A stretch of 64,000 nucleotides of DNA from Amblyornis subalaris (taxonomy: Eukaryota > Chordata > Aves > Passeriformes > Ptilonorhynchidae), in contig JACAXG010000075.1 of the NCBI GenBank assembly GCA_018881555.1, positions 3,764,477 to 3,828,476 of the forward strand. The letters are read 5' to 3'. This document shows, piece by piece, positions 36,886-47,100 of this stretch. The notes beneath the pieces are model-generated. The model worked only from the letters and a program-made list of their open reading frames with translations. It made no database searches and was not told where the DNA came from. Each line of letters opens with the position of its first letter. The first letter of the stretch is position 1. The position numbers and the translations under genes were made by a program.

Positions 36886-39180
36886 TGGGCTCTGTCTCGT
36901 CCGTCGCGCCCGCCTGTCCCGCCCCAGCACCCCCGGGCGCGTTGCCAGCCGTGGCTTGGGCCGGCCGGGGGCTGCCGGCCCTGGAGTGTTCCCGCCGGGA
37001 TGGGGGAGCGAGGGGTGCGTGGGGTCAGGGCCCGGCTCACGCTGCTCCTGCAAAGCTCCTGGGAACTGGTGGCTTCCCCACGGTCACCGTGTCCCCGTAG
37101 GCTCTGTGTCCCAGCCTTCCATGGGGGTAGAGCCTTGTCCTTGCTGCCACAGGGATGAGTCTGGAGCCAGGAGGTACCGAGTGAGCTCCACTGCATGGCC
37201 CGTGTTAGCCCGGGGGGTGACCACTGCGGGGACGCCACAGAGTGGCACCCTGGGGTCTGGAGCAAGGCTGGTGTGGCCTGAAGGCGCTGTCTGTCCCAGC
37301 AGCCAGGCTGGTGGCAGCAGCTCAAGTCCCCCTGCCCTGCCACCAGAGCCCTGTCCCAGCCCCACCACCCCCTTCCCTGCGCTGGGGGACAGCAGGGTGG
37401 CTCTGAGGGTACCTGCCCTGCTCGGGGTCACCCTGTGGGCAGCAGCAGTGACAGCCACCATGGGGCTGGCGTGGGGGGCTTTGCTGCACTGCCCTACCCA
37501 GGGAAGATGTGGTTTCCAGACCCTCNGTGTCCTCCCAGACACAGGGCAGGAAAACGGGCCCTGTCCTTTGTGTCCTACAGAGTGGCCCTGCAGATAGAGA
37601 GGGTGGGGACAGCTCAGCAGCTCCCAGTACCTCCTTATCTGGAGCCAGACACGCTGCCCTGGGCCAGCATGGCTGCTGGGAGGGCTGTGGCACATGGGGG
37701 TCTCTTGTGGCACCCAGGGGTCCCCACGCCAGCTCTGTGGTACCGGCCTGGGGGACATTCAGGCCTTGGTGGGGCACAAGGCCACGGGGCAGGGCTGCCC
37801 TCCAGTGCNGAGGGCTGGCCAGCACGGGGATAATCCCATGGGGATAATCCTATGTGGCTCACCTGGAGCTGGCAGGGCTTGAGGGACTCAGGGACGCTCT
37901 GCCTGTGTCACTGCTCGATGTGCTGGGGTGCCTGTGCCATAGTTTGGGGGACACTACAGGCTCCAGGACACCTCTGGGTCACAGNTGGGACCAGAGCCAG
38001 GATGGGACGGCACCTTGCAGCCCCCAAATCCCCACAGCCTAAGGACAGGCTGAGGCCAGGGCTTGACCCTCTGCCACCTCCTGCCGGGGCCTGCCCAGGC
38101 CGAGGGGAGTGTGGGTGCTGCTGCCCCTGTTCCTGTCACCCAGAGGTGACAGCGGGCCCAGGGACACCTCATGTGGTCCCCCGATAGCTGGAGGCTGCTG
38201 CTTATCGGGACCCCCGTGCAGACAGTCCCGGTGGGGGGTTATCTCCTCCCCACAGCCGATTTCCAGGAACGCCTGGAAATGTCCTGGNGCAAACAACCTG
38301 GCACAATGGCACAGCACTGGCTGCAGGATGTGGCCCTGTGGGGACAGACAGGGCTGGGGGACACAAACNACCAGGGTCATGCACAGGCAGGTGACAGTCA
38401 TGGTCAGGGGTGCAGCCATTTGGGGACATGNGTGGTCAGGGGACAAGTATGACCAGGGTCATGGGCAATGAGGGGACACAGCCCTCTTGGGACACACGTG
38501 ATCAGGTGGGACATGTCCTTGGGGACCCACAGCTGGGGGATACATCCCTCCAGGGGACACACATGGCCAAGGGAGTGTGTCCTTTGGGGACACCCAACTC
38601 AGGGATGCATCCCTNGAGGGGACACATCCCCCTGGGAGGCAAAATGTATTTCCAGGGAGCCCCTGCAGGCAGGGAAGCAAATGTTTTTTTGGGGGGTCAC
38701 ACTGCTAGGGGACATGTCCTCAGGGGAGCATATATNGCCAGGGACAGAGCACTTTTGGGCTCACCCACCCCAGGGGGACACAGGTTATCTGCACCCACGT
38801 GTACCCTCTACCTCGCCTGGGGGTGCCTGTGCAGGGTGACCCCCCTCACACTCAGATGTCCCCCCAGCACCACCCCGGCCCCATCCCCACCCTGCCTTGG
38901 TCACTGTCCAGCAACTGGGAACCAGTTTGCAATGGGGAGCTCCCAGTTCAGGGTCCCCACTACAATGGGAAGGGGTAATCCTGGTGACCACAGCAGGATG
39001 GGGCATTTTTGGGGGGCCACCCTGAAGCTGAACACACAGGGGGTGGCCCCCTGTAAGCCCCCCATCGNCAAAGCCCACGTGGACAATGCCAAACTGGGTG
39101 GGGGGAGCTGCTTGGGGCTGTGCCCCCCCAGGCATGAAGGGGTTAAGGGCCCCATCCAGCTGTGCAGTGCAGATGTGAGA
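36886..39180. other. FLOT2 to miR-144 intergenic region with scattered GATA sites
   Basis: No gene recognised. Perfect TTATCT (AGATAA) sites occur at 37635-37640, 38239-38244 and 38785-38790; the last is followed by GCACCCACGTG, a CACCC/E-box combination often found with GATA in erythroid elements. A minisatellite of GGGGACAC units occupies about 38.44-38.8 kb. Short open frames are low-complexity and unsupported. Confidence 0.5.
38440..38800. repeat. GGGGACAC-type minisatellite
   Basis: Irregular units of about 20-45 bp each containing GGGGACAC or GGGACACA, with intervening CATCCCTCC and CCAGGG. The array is degenerate, with no exact period by eye. Confidence 0.65.
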
Positions 39181-39182
39181 TA

Positions 39183-39236
39183 TGCAGATNAGGCAGAGCA
39201 GGTTTTATAAGGCGGGTGCAGACCCAGCACCCCACA
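39183..39236 (+). promoter_or_regulatory. TATA-type core promoter of the miR-144/451 primary transcript
   Basis: TTTTATAA at 39203-39210 is a good TATA box. About 15 bp upstream is CAGATNAGG; if the N at 39190 is A this is CAGATAAGG, an ideal GATA site. Initiation would be expected near 39235-39240, about 535 bp before miR-144-5p. GATA plus TATA is a classic erythroid core promoter layout. The assignment rests on motifs, position and the erythroid role of these microRNAs. Confidence 0.6.
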
Positions 39237-39760
39237 AAGCCCCAGTGCCACCCCCATAGGTAGGTGCCGCCACCTGAGGAGCTGCTGTTCTGCTCTGGGT
39301 GGGTGGGATTGAGGGGAGGCAAAGAGGGGGTTTGGGGAGCCTCTGTCCTGGCCTGAGGTGGTGGGATTTGGGATACAAGGAGGGGTAGGGGGATGCTGGG
39401 GTGGGGAGACAATGGGGAGCCTTCATCCCACTCTGAGGCAGTGGGACAGGGGGGTATTGGGGTCAGGGGGTTATTGGGAGCCCCTGCTTTTCTCCAGAGT
39501 GGTNGGAATGGCGGGAAAAGGAGGGAATAGGGAGGATACCTGGGTGGGAAATCCAGTGAGAGCCTCCATCCTCCTCTGGGGTGTTGGGATTGGGAGGAAA
39601 AAAGAGCAGGTAGTGGNGTGCTGGGGTGGGGAGGCCTCCAGGAGCCTCAGGAGGCAACAGGACCGGGGGGACAGGGATGGGGTGAGGGGGACAGNGGGAT
39701 GGGAGTGGGCTGTGCTCCCTAACCACGCTCTCCCCACGCAGGCTCTGCTCCCCTCTCCGC

Positions 39761-39841
39761 GCTGTCCCGGGCAGGATATCATCGTATACTGTAAGTTGGC
39801 TATGAGACACTACAGTATAGATGATGTACTCCCCGGGCTGC
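39761..39841 (+). ncRNA. MIR144: miR-144 precursor hairpin
   Basis: The stem-loop matches vertebrate mir-144. The 5p arm is at 39774-39796 (starts GGATATCATCGTATAC), the loop is TTGGCTATGAGACAC, and the 3p mature at 39811-39830 reads TACAGTATAGATGATGTACT, identical to the known miR-144-3p. The 5p arm has G at 39784 where human has A; this sits at a bulge or mismatch and does not change the 3p seed. miR-144 is an erythroid, GATA1-induced microRNA co-transcribed with miR-451. Confidence 0.98.
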
Positions 39842-39982
39842 ACCGACCACCTCCCGCCGGCACCGACGTGGGACCGCGGCGTGGGGCACCAGGGGGCTGG
39901 GACACGGGCTCGGGGTGGTGCTGGGGAGGGTGGTGGGATGGGGCACCCCGAGGGGTGGGAAGCTCTGGACGCAGCNAGGGAC

Positions 39983-40051
39983 CTGCGGCTGGCGGGGAAA
40001 CCGTTACCATTACTGAGTTTAGTAATGGTAACGGTTCTGCCGACGGCTGGG
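39983..40051 (+). ncRNA. MIR451: miR-451 precursor hairpin
   Basis: The mature sequence at 39998-40019 (AAACCGTTACC then ATTACTGAGTT) matches miR-451a. The short perfect stem folds back through GTTTAGT to GGTAACGGTT, the AGO2-sliced, Dicer-independent structure unique to miR-451. The 3' arm has GGTAACGG where human has GGTAATGG, replacing a G-U pair with G-C and making the stem more stable. It lies about 170 bp downstream of miR-144 on the same strand. Confidence 0.98.
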
Positions 40052-40128
40052 TACACGGCACGGCACNGAATGGCGTGGAATGGCATGGCACAGACACGGT
40101 GATGGAGCGCTGGGGTCGGGCACAGAAC

Positions 40129-40134
40129 AATAAA
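40129..40134 (+). terminator. Poly(A) signal of the miR-144/451 transcript
   Basis: AATAAA about 80 bp after the miR-451 hairpin. With the TATA box at 39203 it defines a compact primary transcript of about 0.9 kb. Confidence 0.65.
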
Positions 40135-40339
40135 GGGCATTACAGAACCATGGCTCCGTCTCTCCTTCCTCACCACATCCCATGGGGGCTCCAGGCCTGG
40201 TGGGACTCGGTGACTGGGGTGGGCTGGGGGGCTCAAGGGTGCACTGGGGTGTGGAGTAGGACAGGGAATTTTGAGTAAATTTGGGCTTAGAAGGGCACGG
40301 GAGTACCCTGGGGCAGGGCTTTGCCTTGCAGGGGACACG

Positions 40340-40760
40340 GAAGTGCACTGTGGGGTATCACAGGGAGCACTGGGAAGAACTGGGAAGCACTGGGGTGTGT
40401 TGGGGAAGGCTGGGAGACTTGAGGAGCATTGGGGTGTAGTGTAGGGGGAGCNCTGGGATGAACAGGGTTGTATTAAAGAGGGGAACTAGGAGCACTGGGG
40501 CTCACTGGGGAGCACGGGGAGGTAGTCAGATGCATGGGACGTGTTGTAGGAGGCACTGGGCGTTCTGGGGTGCACTGCGATGGACTGGAAAGGGTTGTAG
40601 GGAGCATTGGGACACACTGGGGTAACACTGGAACAAACTGGTGTGTCTGTTGTAGAGGACACTGTGGCTCACCGGGCTGTGTGGTGGGGAACACTGGGAA
40701 CACTGGGGACACTGGGAGCACTGGGAACACCGAGGGCACTGGGGACACCGCCCCAGTGTC
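40340..40760. repeat. GGGAGCACTGG-type minisatellite upstream of ERAL1
   Basis: Many imperfect units of about 9-15 bp around GGGAGCACTGG, GGGAACACTGG and GGGGACACTGG, most regular at 40685-40750. The array fills the space between the miR-451 transcript and the ERAL1 CpG promoter. Confidence 0.75.
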
Positions 40761-40956
40761 GCCGCCTGCGCCGCGCGGCGGGGCCGGTAGGGGGCGCGCC
40801 CGCCACTGCGTCCCCGCCCCCGTCCGCTTGCATCCCACAACTCGCCGCGGCACAGCGGCGCTCTGGCACCACTCTCCCGCTCTCTGTGTCCCCGCGCTGT
40901 CCCCCAATGAGAGTGCGCGCCGCTCGCCTTCCCGGCGTGCCCCGCGGCGGGGCAAC
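40760..40956 (+). promoter_or_regulatory. ERAL1: CpG promoter of ERAL1
   Basis: CpG-rich block with a CCAAT box at 40904-40908, only about 50 bp upstream of the ATG, and no TATA box. This spacing implies that transcription starts very close to the start codon, which fits the TISU motif there. Confidence 0.7.
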
Positions 40957-40964
40957 ATGGCGGC
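40953..40964 (+). promoter_or_regulatory. ERAL1: TISU element at the ERAL1 start codon
   Basis: CAACATGGCGGC matches the SAASATGGCGGC consensus of the translation initiator of short 5' UTRs, which also binds YY1. The embedded ATG (40957) is the start chosen for ERAL1. TISU is described as enriched in genes for mitochondrial functions. Confidence 0.75.
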
Positions 40965-43900
40965 TCCCATGGTNGCGGTCGCCGCCCGGGCCGTTCTCGG
41001 GCCCGCCGCGGCGGGGCTGTTCCGGCTGGNAGCGGGTACGGCGCGGCCTCGGGCGTGCTTTGGGGCGGCTGGGTGGGGGAGGTGGCGAGCGGGAGGCCGG
41101 GGCGAACCGGGACCAGCCCAGAGGCCTTGTGGCGGCGGGGTGAGCGCTGCCCGGGCGCTGCTTGTGGAGGAAGAGGCCGACGGGATTTTGGGCTGATTTC
41201 GGTACGCTCTCGGTATATTCTCTGTTGCTGGTGGTGTCCTTCCAGCTCGCCTCCCGGGGAGCTGCTGGAGCGGCAGCAGATCAGCGCTGGGCGGGATCGT
41301 GGGCATTCCTGCCGGCTGGAGCGGGAGCAGCTCGGCGCTGGGCGGGATCCCGGGCATCCCGGCCCGCTGGAGCGGGAGNANCTCGGCGCTGGGAAGCTTC
41401 CTGGGCATCCCCGCCGAGGTACCGCCCGCTGCCCTGGGCCAGCACCCGCCGCCTGTGGCCACCGACAAAGGTGAGTGGTGCCGGCTGCCGCCCCCTCCCG
41501 GGACGATCCTGACCCGCAGAGGGGTTTGGAAGCCTCCAAGCTCCTCCTTTCTTTGGCAGAGGAGCAGAAACGCTTGTTGGAGAATCGGCCCAACCAGCCC
41601 CAGAACCCTAAAGTGCTCAGAATCGCTATCATTGGTGCTCCCAACGCCGGGAAATCCACACTCTCCAACCAGCTTCTGGGCAGGAAGGTGAGGCTGTGAT
41701 GGAGTTGGGGCTGTGAACTTGTGTTTTAGACGTATCTTGGCTGTGTAATGTGTTTAATTAATTCCTTGCAGGTTTTCCCAGTCTCCAAGAAGGTTCACAC
41801 CACGCGGTGCAAGGCGTGGGGTGTCATCACACATGAGGACACTCAGCTGGTGAGTCCCAGAATTGCTCCCACCTGGACACTGGGCAGGGTTAGCTATCTG
41901 TATCCCATGTGAATCACTCCTCATTGTCCGGAGATAAGTGTTACCCTGACCTGTGACTGCTGGCAAACTTAAAACATTTGTTTTCCCTTTTTCTAGATCA
42001 TTCTGGACACACCTGGGCTCACTAANCCCTTAAAAGCCAAAAGGTACCACCACTGGTGTGGGGAGGGTCTTGCCTGTCAAGGGTTGATAAAACAGGAATG
42101 TGATTTTCACTGTGTGAAGTTTGTAAAATAGGAGTGAGAGGAATGTGTATTTTTAGCCTTATTTTGGTCTCCAGTTCTTTTTTTTTTTGTTGCAATTTCA
42201 GTAGCACACAGAGCCTGTGACATCCCTTGAGGCCTTTTGTGTTAGATTTTGTATATTTGCACATGACAAGGGATGTCAGAGCCCNTAAAGCAGCTTTGTG
42301 GCAGCTGAAATGTGGGAAAACACTGGTTTTCCTCTACTTTGAGGGGGAGGAACACAATTATAATCAAGTGTGTCTGGTTTACTCATTTGCACNTATATTT
42401 CAGGCATAATTTGGATGAAGCCATGCTGACAGACCCATGGGACAGCATGAAACATGCAGATTTAGGTGGGTTCTCAAGTCCTTTTGGATCAAACCAAATC
42501 CTTGTCTGCCAGACAAGTTCACAGCTGTGGTATCTGGGTGTTTGCTGGCAGCACAGGCAGCCCTGGGAGCATGGACTAGGAGGGAACAGCAGAGAGAAGG
42601 TTTGGAATATTGAGCTGAGAAGGGGATAAGGACTGCNTGGTGCCAAGGGCAGGCAGTTTGGGTTAATAATTGGGCTTGGATGTTGAGATTTATCACGTGT
42701 GATGTCATTAGGGTGACAGCTGTAAGCTGCATTTTGGTGTTTTGTCAGTTAAAACTCATCCTTTTGGCCCCTCCTGAGGAGGGGAGTGCCCACAGACTCT
42801 AAAGCTGCAAGTGAACATTCTGGAAAATGCAGGTTCATCCTATTTCCCTCCCTCTTTCCTGGCAGTNCTGGTTTTGGTGGATGTGTCTGATCACTGGACA
42901 CGGAACTCTCTGAGCAAGGAGGTGCTGAAGTGCTTGTCTCAGTTCCCCCACATCCCCAGTGTCCTGGTTCTGAACAAGGTAAATCTTGCTTGTTCTTCCT
43001 GGTTTCCTCAGGCAGCACCTGGCATCAGCAGTGAGGGGTTTGAGGTCCCTGAGTTCAGGTGTGTTAAAGGACACTGCTGCTGTTTTAAATCCACCTGGGA
43101 AGAGGAGCTGGAGCCACATGGGGGTTGGCCAGGGAGAATCTCAGCAGAGCTGACAGTTTCTCAGTGTTTGGGCAAACTGTTGGCACTGCTGACACCCTCT
43201 GGTCACAAAACTGTCTTGTCTTGAAGCAGCTGCTACCCTGGGTGGTTTCCTCTGGCTCCTTCAGATCCAGGGCCCAGCTNCCCACCCTGTTTAGGACAAA
43301 TCCTGACAAATCCTCTCTGTCTGACTTTAGGTGGATATACTAAAGAAGAAGTTTCTTTTGCTGGAAATAGTAACTGACCTAACAGAGGGAATTGTAAATG
43401 GAANGAAACTGGAAGTGAAATCTGCACTTAAACAGGATTCCAGTACTTTAGGAAAGTCTCNTCTTCAAATCACTCAGGCTTCTCCACCTGAAAGCAAGGT
43501 CCCAGGGTCTCCCTGTGGGCAGGAGAAAAATCAGGCCCAGGAAAGCTCTGGTTTGCACAAGAGCAGTGATGTGAGGGGTACTGAGTCCAGCCCTGGCACG
43601 GAAGAAGCCCAAGAGCCCAAGCACTGTGAACCCAAGGATCTAAAAGATATGAAAGGCTGGCCACACTTCCAGGAGATCTTCATGCTGGCAGCTCTCCGTG
43701 GGGACGAGGTGGATACACTCAAGGTAACTCCAGTTTGAACTTGTGTCACACCTGGAGAGTGGTGTGNGACCCCAGTACTGAGCCTCAGCTCCTGTGAGGA
43801 AGCAGCAGAACTGCTGTTCCTGGCCTGGGATGGGGGGAAAGCATCATGTGGGATGTGTCCCTGCTGCATCTCCAGAGTTTTCTGTACCAAACTCTCACCT

Positions 43901-45037
43901 GGGGCTCTCCAAACAGCAGCTTGTTCAGAACAATGAACCACCCACCGTTATCCTTCAGCTCCAGGGGTGCTGTGGGCTTTTGTGACTCNCACAGACAGCC
44001 TTAGGGAGGAGTTTCAGAGCTTCCCTCTCTCCTTTCCTTGCCCAAAATACCAACCCACTGCCCTGATGCCAGGCCAGCAGCAGTGTCCTCTCTGCAGGAG
44101 GAGCGCAGGGAGTGTTGGCACCGTGCAGGTGACACGTGGCAGCTGATGGGGGGTGTGTTGTGCCCACAGAGGTACCTCCTGATGCAAGCCAAGCCAGGCC
44201 CTTGGGAGTTCCACAGCGACGTCCTGACCAACCAGTCACCTCAGGAGATCTGTCACAATATCATCAGGGAGAAGGTCCTGGAGTACCTGCCCCTGGAAGT
44301 GCCCTATGGAGTGACTCAGGTGGGAAGCATGCACTTGCCCATGAGCTGTTTTACTGGAAATTTTCGGCTGTGTGATGAGAATCCTTTGTTTGATCTGTGG
44401 GATCTGCCAGGCTCTGTGGTGTGACTCAGTTCTCGCACCTCAGGTGCTGTAAGACCCTTTGTGTGCGTGAAGGGGCCACCCTTGTGTGCTGGTGTCTCCA
44501 AGGGGGTGGTGTTTGGGGTTCCTGAGGATTTTCCAGGATTGCTGAGTGCTCGCTTGCTGTCGCAGGTGACAGAGATTTGGGAGGAAGGAGAGTGTGGGGA
44601 GCTCTTCATCGTGCAGAACCTCTTGGTCCCAAGGGAGTCTCATAAGGTGAGGGAGGGAAGAAAGATGGGGTGCTGGGGAGGGTGAAGGGAGGTTCCCAAT
44701 GTCCAGCACATGTGATTCCTTGCTGTGATCCACTCTCCCTCTCTTTTGGGAAGAGCCATGTACCCAGTACAGGCTGTTCAGTAGCAACTTACACCTTCCT
44801 GAAGTTGCCTCGTGGTTTGATGTTGGAATTTCCCTCGTTGCTTCTGTGGCTGCACTGTTCTCCTGGGCAATGTGAGGGTGAGTTTGATGGTGTTCTCTCT
44901 GGGTTTTGCCACAGAGGATGTTGATTGGAAGAGGAGGAAAGGTCATCAGCAGGATTGCTCAGGAGGCTGGCCAGGACCTGATGAACGCTTTCCTGTGTGA
45001 CGTCCACTTGAAGCTCAAGGTGGAGGTGAAGGGTTGA
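40957..45037 (+). CDS. ERAL1: ERAL1, Era-like GTPase, 12S mitochondrial rRNA chaperone
   Basis: Mitochondrial-matrix GTPase that binds the 3' end of 12S rRNA during small-subunit assembly. Exons: 40957-41035, 41246-41470, 41560-41687, 41772-41849, 41997-42043, 42404-42465, 42866-42978, 43331-43723, 44170-44319, 44566-44646, 44915-45037 (TGA), giving 492 residues with all phases consistent. Exon 1 encodes an Ala/Arg-rich presequence ([23 protein letters not shown]) typical of matrix import. GTPase motifs: G1 GAPNAGKS, G2 Thr in [11 protein letters not shown]3 DTPG, G4 NKVD across the exon 7/8 junction; G5 reads AAL where human has SAL. The last exon holds the KH RNA-binding loop ([17 protein letters not shown]). 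The protein is about 55 residues longer than human (437, from memory) because of a repeat in exon 2 and an insert in exon 8. Ns fall in codons at 40974, 41030, 41379 and 41381. Confidence 0.96.
41265..41417 (+). repeat. ERAL1: Three 51-bp in-frame tandem units inside ERAL1 exon 2
   Basis: Units at 41265-41315, 41316-41366 and 41367-41417 each begin CTGGAGCGG and contain TCGGCGCTGGG or TCAGCGCTGGG, then GGGCAT. Each encodes 17 residues of the form GS-SALGGI-GIPA-WS. The first two are most alike; the third ends [12 protein letters not shown] and resembles the single human SALDHFLGF segment. The repeat lies between presequence and G domain, so length change is probably tolerated. Confidence 0.9.
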
Positions 45038-46250
45038 GCCCTTTGTGTGCTTTAATAGCCCTTGAACGCTCTGATCATGTGGAGAAACCAGTCCTGGGGG
45101 TATCTTGGCACTTTTGTTCAATCCAGAAACAGAGGGTGATGGAATCACTACAGTGGGCTGAAGTGGGATATATTATTCTTTGGGGAATGGCCCAAATGGA
45201 AATAAAATCTGCAGACCTTCTCTGGCATCTGAAGTGGGGACAGACACTGGACAATCAGCTGTACCCATGATTCTGGTACTGCATTTCCAGAGCTGCCACC
45301 CACTTCTTTTGGGCTGTGTCTCACGTCCCTGCTCTCACGCGTTTGTACCTGGAAGTTCAGGAGCGTCTCCTGCCTTTTAGCAAACAAAGGGTTGCAGTGG
45401 AGGATTATCAGCACTTTTGTTATCTCTTCTGAAGGCTGAATCACTCCTGGTCATGCAGGAGGACAAGGCTAGCCCAGCCCAACATGGTCTCATGTTGGAT
45501 TTTCTCCCTGCCCTGTTGAAGTTGGTGGGTTTAGGGAGTCAGTTTTAGGGGTTTGCTGGCAGCTGGAACATCTGTAATGCCTGAAAGGCTTGTCTGTCAT
45601 GCAAAACCAGCATGGACCCACTTTTTTAGGTATTTGAGTAGTTTATTGGATCAGAGTTACTTCCACNTCCTCACTCTTTGCACCAAGGTCACAGGTACAA
45701 ACATAGAAGCTGTTGCAGCCCAAGAAAAGCCCAAAGTGGGAACAGCAGTGGGTTCTGCAGCTCCNGTGTAACAGAGTGTTGGGGATGGAGAGCACCTGGC
45801 ACGGGTGAGGCTGAAGAGCTCTGCAGAGCCTTTGGTGTAGTGGAGCCTGGACCTGGTGTTTGGGGCTTGTTTTGTCTCTGCCTGTGGCTGTGCTCAGGTG
45901 TTTGGAGCACTGGGTACCTTCTTGCCAGAAATCCAGGTAAATCTCCCTGTGCTGGTATAAATTAACATCTCTGAGGGGGAGATCCCAGCAGGGAAGAGAG
46001 TGGGAAGGGTCTGGAACCCAAACCTGCTGAGCCAGTCCTTTGCCNCTCATCCCTCTGTGGTTCAGTGTGAAAGATGCTTTTCCCGTCTGCTGAGGGATTC
46101 TGCCTGGAATGTGAGATCATCTGAAAACCGGGTTGGGAAGCCTCCAGGGAGTGTCCTTCCTTGTCTCCCAGGAGCAGGGGGTGCTGTGGTCCCTTGAATG
46201 CTGCTGTCCAACTTTTGTATTCTTGCAATAAAATGAGGTCCCAGCACAAG
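45038..46250 (+). other. ERAL1: ERAL1 3' UTR with two poly(A) signals
   Basis: AATAAA occurs at 45201-45206 (164 nt past the stop) and at 46227-46232 (about 1.19 kb past the stop), predicting short and long isoforms. The distal signal is followed by a T-rich, TGATTGTTCTCTCC stretch. No reading frame is supported. Confidence 0.6.
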
Positions 46251-46790
46251 TGATTGTTCTCTCCTTTCTTCCTCCCTGGCAGCCTGACCTCCCGGCCACC
46301 ACCTTCCCTCTGTTTTATTCCAGCTCAAACCAGGACNCTTTCATGTCATTCCTACTTCCCAGCTGAGCTTAGATCCCGTTTCCTGAGCTGTGGCTTCTGA
46401 AGGTTACACCTTGTGGGGGAAAAAACTGGGTAAGCAGGGTTGGAGGGGTCTCATGGGATGGGGCACAAGGGGAGGCTGTCCCCTGTGTGTGGCTGTGTCA
46501 TGAGGGGGTCAGGGTCCCGCTGTGCTGCNCCAGAGCTTCATCCCAGGCTGCTTCCAGGAATGGAGCAGAGCGCTCAGAGCAACAGCCAGTCCTGGGGGTG
46601 ATAGAAATGCTCCTGGCAGGGGAAGGGGTGAAGTCTGTCACTTTCCTGACCTGCAGCTCCTTAATGAGCTTTGATAATTAGGTTAATTATCCCAGTGCAA
46701 ACTGCCACTTTCCCTGTGGTGGAAAAGAACTTCACAAAGGACTGACCCCAGGTGGGTGGGGGGTGTCTGTCGAGACCTCGGTNTGGGCAG
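46251..46790. other. ERAL1-FAM222B spacer
   Basis: Unique-looking sequence without coding signal or recognised repeat. Confidence 0.4.
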
Positions 46791-46799
46791 CGCCAGAGC

Positions 46800-47100
46800 C
46801 ACGGTGGAGCCCCCTGTGTGTCCCCCACTGTGTCCCACTCTATGTCTCCTTCGTGTCCCCCACTGTGTCTCCTTCCTGGCCCACCCACGCCTCCCTGTCC
46901 CCTGCCCATGTTCCCACTTCCCCTTCGTGTTCTCCCTGTGTCCCCCTCATGCTCCCCCATCATGGTCCACCCATGCCCCCCCTTTGCCCCGTGTACCCCC
47001 CGCGTCCCCACCATGTTCCCCCTCGTTTCCCCCATATGCCCCCCCCGCGTTCCCCTTCCCCCTTTGCCGTCCCCGCCACGTCCCCCCGCGCCCGCCGTTC
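46800..47100. repeat. Pyrimidine-rich GTGTCCCC minisatellite before CpG island
   Basis: About 300 bp almost entirely C and T on the + strand, built from degenerate GTGTCCCCC, CATGTTCCC and CATGCCCCC units. The strand asymmetry is strong. It is directly upstream of the CpG island at 47.1-47.3 kb. Confidence 0.7.

Noticed and set aside
38440..38800. Regularly spaced repeat resembling an array with spacers
   Set aside because: Units and gaps vary in length and sequence, and this is vertebrate DNA; it is a degenerate minisatellite, not a CRISPR array.
40473..41668. 331- and 380-codon minus-strand frames opposite the ERAL1 promoter and first exons
   Set aside because: GC-rich antisense shadows of the minisatellite and exon 2; no known domain, and stop-free stretches are expected at this composition.
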